11,610 nucleotides of DNA from Thermomicrobiaceae bacterium (GTDB lineage: Bacteria; Chloroflexota; Chloroflexia; Thermomicrobiales; Thermomicrobiaceae). The stretch spans positions 1-11,610 of the forward strand of contig JAICWZ010000016.1 of assembly GCA_025966355.1 (NCBI GenBank), in the 5' to 3' direction. A program made the translations under genes and the position numbers. The notes beneath the pieces were generated by a model. The model ran no database searches, was not told the DNA's origin, and saw only the letters and a list, made by a program, of their open reading frames with translations. Positions 7,340 to 11,610 of the stretch are shown here, one piece after another. Positions within the stretch are counted from its first letter, which is position 1. Each line of letters begins with the position of its first letter.

Positions 7340-8623
7340 ATGGATACGGTTGAGAAATACCAACGCTACGTAACGACGAGTTTCGTGGCGTCGATCGAGC
7401 CGGTCGTCTTCGATCACGCGCATGGCGCGACGGTCGTGACGACCGACGGTAAAGAATATATCGACTGTTTCGCCGGCATCGCCGTCTCGAACGCCGGGCA
7501 CCGGCATCCGAAGGTCATCGAGGCCGCCAAGGCGCAGATGGATAAGCTGGTGCACGCCGGCACCTATATCTATCATGTGCCGGTCGTCGCCGATCTGGCC
7601 GAGAAACTGGCCGAAATTACGCCCGGTCGATTGCAGAAGACGTTCTTCGGGAACAGCGGTGCCGAGGGGATCGAAACGGCGCTGCGGCTTGCCAAAGCGT
7701 TCACCGGCAAGTCCGAATTCATTTCGTTGACGCATTCGTTTCACGGCCGCACCGTCGCCACGCTCTCGATCACCGGCAACGTGCAACGCAAGACGCACGG
7801 CGGACCGTACCTGCCCGGCGTCGCCTTCGCGCCCGCACCCTATGTCTATCGCAATCCGTTCGGCAGCGACGACCCGGAAGAGGTGGCCGATCACTGCGCC
7901 GAGATGGTCGAATGGGCGATCAAGTATCAGTCGGCCGGTTCGATCGCCGCCTTCATCGCCGAGCCGGTGATGGGCGAAGGCGGCATCATCGTGCCGCCCG
8001 CCTCGTACTTCCGGAAGGTCAAAGAGGTGCTTGACCGCCACGGCATCCTCTTCATCGCCGACGAAGTGCAGAGCGGCTTCGGGCGCACCGGCAAGATGTT
8101 CGCCATCGAGCATTTCGGCGTCGAGCCGGATATTCTGGTGATGGCCAAGGGGATCGCCGACGGCTTCCCGCTGTCGGCAACGACGGCGCGCGCCGAGATC
8201 GCCGATTCGTTCCAGCCGGGCGAGCATCTCTCGACCTTCGGCGGCAATCCGGTCTCCTGCGCCGCCGCGCTCGCCAACATCGATGTCCTGCTCGGTGAGG
8301 ATCTGCCGGGTCAGGCCGCGACGAAGGGGAATCAGGTGATGGCGCAGATGCGCGAGATGGCGAACGAGCACGAGCTGATCGGCGATGTGCGCGGCCTCGG
8401 CCTGATGATCGGCGTCGAACTCGTCACCGATCGCGCCAAGAAGACACCGGCCAAGCAGCAGGCGGGCGCGATTCGTGCGTTCAGCCGAGAAGCAGGCGTG
8501 CTGATCGGCGTCGGCGGCCAGGAGGGCAATGTGCTGCGCATTCAGCCGCCGCTGACGATCTCCGAGTCCGAACTGGAGCGGGCGCTCGACGTGATCGGAC
8601 AGGGCCTGACCAAGGTCAAGTAG
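7340..8623 (+). CDS. Class III PLP-dependent aminotransferase (4-aminobutyrate/alanine-glyoxylate type)
   Basis: This 427-residue cytosolic enzyme has the length usual for class III (fold type I) aminotransferases, which move an amino group, often the omega-amino group of substrates such as 4-aminobutyrate, to an oxo-acid. The phosphate-binding segment is GNSGAEG (about residues 104-110), followed by HSFHGRT (132-138), whose aromatic-His pair stacks on PLP. DEVQSGFGRTG begins at Asp241, the pyridine-nitrogen partner, and VMAKGIADGFPLSA contains the Schiff-base Lys270. STFGGNPVSCAAALA completes the site. Overall it looks closest to GABA, alanine-glyoxylate (AGXT2) or similar omega-aminotransferases; the substrate cannot be fixed and no partner dehydrogenase is nearby. 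The start at 7340 is backed by GGAAAGGAG (7322-7330), 9 bp upstream. The 155-bp gap to the transposase stop should hold its promoter, but no strong hexamers are evident. Confidence 0.93.
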   Translation: MDTVEKYQRYVTTSFVASIEPVVFDHAHGATVVTTDGKEYIDCFAGIAVSNAGHRHPKVIEAAKAQMDKLVHAGTYIYHVPVVADLAEKLAEITPGRLQKTFFGNSGAEGIETALRLAKAFTGKSEFISLTHSFHGRTVATLSITGNVQRKTHGGPYLPGVAFAPAPYVYRNPFGSDDPEEVADHCAEMVEWAIKYQSAGSIAAFIAEPVMGEGGIIVPPASYFRKVKEVLDRHGILFIADEVQSGFGRTGKMFAIEHFGVEPDILVMAKGIADGFPLSATTARAEIADSFQPGEHLSTFGGNPVSCAAALANIDVLLGEDLPGQAATKGNQVMAQMREMANEHELIGDVRGLGLMIGVELVTDRAKKTPAKQQAGAIRAFSREAGVLIGVGGQEGNVLRIQPPLTISESELERALDVIGQGLTKVK

Positions 8624-8634
8624 CAGCCATCCGG

Positions 8635-8660
8635 GCGGCCGTGTGATCGGGCGCGGCCGC
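8635..8660 (+). other. Weak intergenic hairpin between aminotransferase and rhomboid genes
   Basis: GCGGCC (8635-8640) can pair with GGCCGC (8655-8660) across a 14-nt loop. There is no T-tract, so this is at best a weak attenuator or chance pairing in GC-rich DNA. Confidence 0.2.
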
Positions 8661-8684
8661 TCGTTCCGTACCGGGCCATCGCAC

Positions 8685-8690
8685 AGGAGG
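8685..8690 (+). promoter_or_regulatory. Shine-Dalgarno AGGAGG setting a GTG start
   Basis: A perfect AGGAGG stands 5 bp before GTG 8696. It decides the start of the rhomboid gene despite the non-ATG initiator. Confidence 0.8.
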
Positions 8691-8695
8691 TTTGC

Positions 8696-9664
8696 GTGCT
8701 CCCCTTTGCCGACGACCCACAGGTACGCTCACGCCGCTTCCCGATCATCACCATCCTCCTCATTCTGATCAACATTGTCGTCTTCGCCTACGAGGTCAGC
8801 CTGGGCGAGGCGGGCATCAACCGCTTCGTCGCTGACTGGGGCTTCACGCCGGCTGATTTCTGGAATGGCCAGCATCCCATTACGATCTTTACCGCCATCT
8901 TCCTGCACGGCGGTCTGCTGCATATCGCCGGCAATATGCTCTTTCTCTGGATCTTCGGTGATAACGTCGAGGATCAGCTCGGACACATCACCTATCTCGC
9001 CTTCTATCTGATCGGCGGCATCTTCGCCAACATCGTTTTTGCCGTCGTCTTCGCCGGCTCGCATGATCCGCTCGTCGGCGCCAGTGGCGCGATCGCGGCG
9101 GTCCTCGGCGGCTACATCCTCCTCTATCCACGTTCGATCGTGCGCGCATTACTCATCTTCGGCCCGTTTCTGGCGGTAGGTGGTGTGGCGGCCTTCATAT
9201 TGATCGGTATCTGGTTCGCCTTACAGGTCGTCGATTCGCTCAGTTCGATCAGCCTGATCGGCACGCAGGCCGAATCGAACGTTGCCTTCTTCGCCCATGT
9301 CGCCGGTTTTCTCTTCGGTCTGGTCGTCACCTGGCTGATCCGCGAACGGCGGCAACAGGAGGTCGTCCACTGGGATCATCGACCGTGGTGGAACCGGGTG
9401 TTCCGCAACTGGGTACTGCTGATTCTTGGGCTGAGCATCCTGGGGCTGGCTGGTCGAGAGGCAGTGGATGCCGGATCGATTTCGTCCTCTGCCTTCCGCC
9501 TCGGTCTCAGCGTCCTTGTCGTCGCCATCGCCGTCATCGACGGCATCGAACGACTGAAAGGGCGAACGGGACTGCTCGGCAGCGGTCCGCATTCGAGCCG
9601 GCTGCTCGCCATCGTGCAGATCGTGGCGGCGATCTCGGCGGCTGCAGCGCTCATCTCAGTGTAG
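8696..9664 (+). CDS. Rhomboid-family intramembrane serine protease with C-terminal membrane extension
   Basis: This is a 322-residue inner-membrane protein starting at GTG 8696. The rhomboid core shows the conserved HGGLLHIAGNMLFLWIFGDN segment (71-90, with His76 and Asn80). The nucleophile motif GASGAI contains Ser130, and the catalytic His201 lies in FFAHVAGFLFG. Ser-His dyad and spacing are intact, so it should be an active protease that cleaves transmembrane substrates; the substrate is unknown. Bacterial rhomboids of this Chloroflexota/actinobacterial type usually stop after about 220-250 residues. Here, after a basic linker with HWDHRPWWNR (225-234), three further hydrophobic stretches follow (about 237-252, 267-284, 303-321). 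The gene lies 72 bp after the aminotransferase and may share its transcript. Confidence 0.92.
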   Translation: MLPFADDPQVRSRRFPIITILLILINIVVFAYEVSLGEAGINRFVADWGFTPADFWNGQHPITIFTAIFLHGGLLHIAGNMLFLWIFGDNVEDQLGHITYLAFYLIGGIFANIVFAVVFAGSHDPLVGASGAIAAVLGGYILLYPRSIVRALLIFGPFLAVGGVAAFILIGIWFALQVVDSLSSISLIGTQAESNVAFFAHVAGFLFGLVVTWLIRERRQQEVVHWDHRPWWNRVFRNWVLLILGLSILGLAGREAVDAGSISSSAFRLGLSVLVVAIAVIDGIERLKGRTGLLGSGPHSSRLLAIVQIVAAISAAAALISV

Positions 9665-9678
9665 GAAACGATTCCTCG

Positions 9679-9743
9679 CGCAGAGACGCAGAGACGCAGA
9701 GATTTTATAAATTAAACGTCTCTGCGCTCTCTGCGCCTCTGCG
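9679..9743 (+). repeat. Inverted repeat of CGCAGAGA 8-mers upstream of the GH13 gene
   Basis: Three perfect tandem copies of CGCAGAGA (9679-9702) face three near-perfect complementary copies (TCTCTGCG at 9719-9726 and 9728-9735, CCTCTGCG at 9736-9743). They are separated by a 16-bp AT-rich centre (9703-9718). The arms could form a stem of about 24 bp with one bulge and one G-T pair. AT-centred palindromes of this CGCAGAG type are known to me as dispersed repeats in several bacterial genomes. It fills most of the 94-bp gap between the rhomboid stop and the GH13 start and could act as a terminator-like structure or simply be an insertion. Confidence 0.8.
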
Positions 9744-9750
9744 AGAGAGA

Positions 9751-9755
9751 AAGGA
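9751..9755 (+). promoter_or_regulatory. Shine-Dalgarno AAGGA favouring the second of two ATGs
   Basis: AAGGA lies only 3 bp before ATG 9759 but 6 bp before the adjacent in-frame ATG 9762. Spacing favours initiation at 9762 (MAIDNLLWW), which shortens the protein by one residue. Confidence 0.55.
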
Positions 9756-9758
9756 AGC

Positions 9759-11360
9759 ATGATGGCGATTGACAACCTGCTCTGGTGGCAGCGGGGCATC
9801 ATCTATCAGATCTATCCGCGCTCGTTCAGGGATAGCAACGGCGATGGAATCGGCGACCTGCCCGGCATCACCAGCAAGCTCGATTACCTCGGCTGGCTCG
9901 GGATCGACGCCATCTGGCTCTCGCCGATCTGTCCCTCGCCGATGGTCGACTTCGGCTACGATGTCTCCAACTACACCGACGTCGACCCGATCTTCGGCAC
10001 GCTCGACGATTTTGACGAGATGGTCCGCGAGGCGCATCGCCGTGATATCCGCGTCATCTTCGATTTCGTGCCGAACCACACATCCGACCAGCACCCCTGG
10101 TTTATCGAATCGCGGAAATCGCGCGACAATCCGAAACGCGACTGGTATATCTGGCACGATGCCCGGCCGGACGGCAGCCCACCGAATAACTGGGTCAGTT
10201 CCTTCGGCGGCAGCGGCTGGACCTGGGACGAACAGACCCAGCAGTTCTACTTCCACGAATTCTTCGAGCAGCAGCCGGATCTCAACTGGCGCAATCCCGA
10301 GGTGCGCGCCGCGATGTATGACGCCCTCCGCTTCTGGCTCGATCGTGGCGTCGACGGCTTCCGGCTCGACGCCGTCTGGTTTCTGATGAAGGACGAGCGC
10401 CTGCGCGATAACCCGCCTAATCCGGAGTACTCTGGGGATATGTCGCCGAACAAGAAGCTCATCGCCGCCTACAACTCCGACCGCAACGACATGTTCACCG
10501 TCTTGCGCGAGATGCGCGACGTCGCCAATGAATACGATGATCGTCTCCTGATCGGCGAACTCTATCTGCCGATCGACCGGCTGATGGCCTACTACGGCCC
10601 GACCGGCGACATCCTGCAAATGCCGCACAATTTCCACCTGCTGCGCCAGTCGTGGGATGCCGTGCATATCCGCGCGACAATCGACCTCTATGCTGGCCGC
10701 CTGCCCGATTTCGCCTGGCCGAACTGGGTTCTGAGCAACCACGACAATCCGCGCATGGCGAGCCGCATCGGCCCCGGCCAGGCGCGCGTCGCCGCCATGC
10801 TGCTGTTGACACTTCGCGGTACGCCGACGCTCTACTACGCCGACGAACTTGGCCTGCCCGACGTCGACATCCCCTCCGAACACATACAGGATCCGGAAGA
10901 GCACACGATGCCCGGCCACCATGCCGGTCGCGATCCGGAACGCACTCCGATGCAGTGGGACGCCAGTCCGCACGCCGGGTTCACCAGCGGCACGCCCTGG
11001 CTACCGGTCAGCCACGACTACACGACGCTGAACGTCGAACACCAGAAGAATGATCCACACTCAATGCTCACGATGCAGCACCGTCTCATCGCGCTCCGCC
11101 GGTCCGAACCAGCGCTCACCGATGGACTCTACGCGCCGGTGCTCAGCGATGGTGACCTTGTGGCCTACACCCGCGAATCGAGTGACCGTTCATTCCTCAT
11201 GGTGCTCAATCTCGGTTCGAATTCGCAGGAACTTTCGCTCACGCGCCTCGGCCGCCAGGGCCGGATCGTGCTCAACACCCGGCTCGATCGCGAGGGCGAA
11301 GCGGTGTCCGGCAGCATAGCGCTCCGAGGCGACGAGGGCGTTGTCGTGCGGCTGGATTAG
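9759..11360 (+). CDS. GH13 alpha-glucosidase (alpha-amylase superfamily)
   Basis: This 533-residue protein has no signal peptide, so it is probably cytosolic. It hydrolyses alpha-glucosidic bonds in imported maltose-type oligosaccharides by a retaining mechanism. GH13 landmarks are all present: IYQIYPRSF near the start, a calcium-loop-like DSNGDGIGD (25-33), region I FVPNHTS (103-109), region II GFRLDAV with nucleophile Asp204, region III LLIGELY with acid/base Glu267, and region IV VLSNHD with Asp329. The (beta/alpha)8 barrel with its B domain runs to about residue 440, and a beta-sandwich C domain ends at VVVRLD. Alanine directly after the nucleophile is usual for alpha-1,4-specific enzymes, whereas oligo-1,6-glucosidases have valine; this is suggestive only. 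No sugar transporter or regulator lies within view. The start may be ATG 9762 because of Shine-Dalgarno spacing. Confidence 0.93.
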   Translation: MMAIDNLLWWQRGIIYQIYPRSFRDSNGDGIGDLPGITSKLDYLGWLGIDAIWLSPICPSPMVDFGYDVSNYTDVDPIFGTLDDFDEMVREAHRRDIRVIFDFVPNHTSDQHPWFIESRKSRDNPKRDWYIWHDARPDGSPPNNWVSSFGGSGWTWDEQTQQFYFHEFFEQQPDLNWRNPEVRAAMYDALRFWLDRGVDGFRLDAVWFLMKDERLRDNPPNPEYSGDMSPNKKLIAAYNSDRNDMFTVLREMRDVANEYDDRLLIGELYLPIDRLMAYYGPTGDILQMPHNFHLLRQSWDAVHIRATIDLYAGRLPDFAWPNWVLSNHDNPRMASRIGPGQARVAAMLLLTLRGTPTLYYADELGLPDVDIPSEHIQDPEEHTMPGHHAGRDPERTPMQWDASPHAGFTSGTPWLPVSHDYTTLNVEHQKNDPHSMLTMQHRLIALRRSEPALTDGLYAPVLSDGDLVAYTRESSDRSFLMVLNLGSNSQELSLTRLGRQGRIVLNTRLDREGEAVSGSIALRGDEGVVVRLD

Positions 11361-11369
11361 ACCGGTCCC

Positions 11370-11388
11370 GGGAATGAAGGTGGTTCCC
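11370..11388 (+). terminator. Possible weak terminator hairpin after the GH13 gene
   Basis: GGGAA (11370-11374) pairs with TTCCC (11384-11388) around a 9-nt loop, followed by a short T-containing stretch (TATTTCGTAG). It lies 9 bp after the GH13 stop. The stem is short and the T-run poor, so the call is tentative. Confidence 0.25.
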
Positions 11389-11400
11389 CGTATTTCGTAG

Positions 11401-11448
11401 GGGAGCAACCGGCGTGCTCCCGCCGGTCGCCCGTTGTTCCGGGCGACC
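11401..11448 (+). repeat. Cluster of overlapping GC-rich hairpins (palindromic intergenic element)
   Basis: Three stems are visible. GGGAGCA (11401-11407) pairs with TGCTCCC (11415-11421). ACCGGCG (11408-11414) pairs with CGCCGGT (11421-11427). GGTCGCCCG (11425-11433) pairs perfectly with CGGGCGACC (11440-11448) around TTGTTC. The first two are interlocked and exclude one another. Such density is more than GC bias would give, and the look is of a dispersed palindromic repeat. The remaining DNA to 11610 has no convincing gene. Confidence 0.6.
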
Positions 11449-11610
11449 GCCCCGTGGCTTCCGCGACGCATCGTCGATCGAACGGACCGCGGTTCGAATG
11501 GCGACGTGTTTCCTGATGCCGGCGTGTTGGATAACGTGCGTAGGCGACGTTCGGTGGCCTTCGGATGAACGTTGATGGCGCCCGAACGCCCGGGCAGTCG
11601 CCGGAACAAC
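11433..11610. repeat. Inverted-repeat pair reaching the right window edge
   Basis: A 20-bp stretch at 11433-11452 (GTTGTTCCGGGCGACCGCCC) recurs in inverted orientation at 11592-11610 with one gap and one mismatch. The enclosed 139 bp contain another short palindrome (TCGAAC/GTTCGA, 11478-11497) and no credible coding frame. This may be one end-to-end small non-coding element, or two copies of the same palindromic unit; the window stops exactly at the right copy. Confidence 0.45.

Noticed and set aside
7292..8371. 359-codon open frame on the minus strand, antisense to the aminotransferase
   Set aside because: It lies wholly within a clear class III aminotransferase gene; its composition (Arg/Gly/Asp/His-rich, no recognisable domain) is what codon bias in GC-rich DNA produces on the opposite strand.
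9679..9743. CRISPR-like repeat array
   Set aside because: The units are 8 bp, contiguous, and arranged as two opposed arms without spacers.
9705..10973. 422-codon minus-strand frame opposite the GH13 gene
   Set aside because: The GH13 reading has every catalytic region; the antisense protein shows no family motif and runs into the CGCAGAGA repeat.
11478..11505. GGTTCGAAT reminiscent of a tRNA T-loop
   Set aside because: The flanking bases do not form a 5-bp T stem and no D arm, anticodon arm or acceptor stem can be drawn around it.
11190..11609. 139-codon minus-strand frame at the right edge
   Set aside because: It overlaps the GH13 C-terminal coding region and the palindromic repeats, and the peptide shows no domain or supported start.

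Overview
The window is GC-rich, densely coding DNA of a free-living bacterium. The gene mix fits the Chloroflexota, perhaps Thermomicrobia (Sphaerobacter/Nitrolancea-like): tandem large ATP-binding LuxR-type regulators, an IS200-type transposase opening with MPYWRLFYHL, and palindromic intergenic repeats. That placement is inference from family resemblance; no rRNA or other taxonomic marker is present.

Left half, minus strand, read from about 6405 down to 1: an MFS exporter, a small [3Fe-4S]-type ferredoxin of the kind that serves cytochromes P450, a large ATPase/TPR/LuxR regulator (LAL family), and a second, MalT-like LAL regulator that runs off the left edge. Spacing is tight (65 bp, then a 4-bp ATGA overlap, then 44 bp), so these are probably one operon. 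The first regulator is split by a single in-frame TGA (3621-3623) at a site where an arginine codon would be expected, so it is either a recent pseudogene, a sequence error, or two polypeptides.

Centre, 6627-7210: a compact IS200/IS605-like element with one Y1-type transposase gene between two imperfect 60-bp inverted ends. Each end folds into two hairpins. The expected catalytic tyrosine is a cysteine, so the copy is probably dead.

Right half, plus strand: a class III PLP aminotransferase, a rhomboid-family intramembrane serine protease with a C-terminal membrane extension, and a GH13 alpha-glucosidase. They are co-directional but separated by 72 and about 95 bp. The second gap is filled by an inverted repeat built of CGCAGAGA 8-mers. 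The last 250 bp hold no convincing gene but carry a cluster of GC-rich, partly interlocking hairpins and an inverted repeat reaching the window edge.

The left cluster looks like a regulated export/redox unit, and the right genes are metabolic or housekeeping. I see no convincing new multi-gene defence or biosynthetic system. The best leads are the split regulator, the double-hairpin transposon ends, and the two intergenic palindromic repeats.
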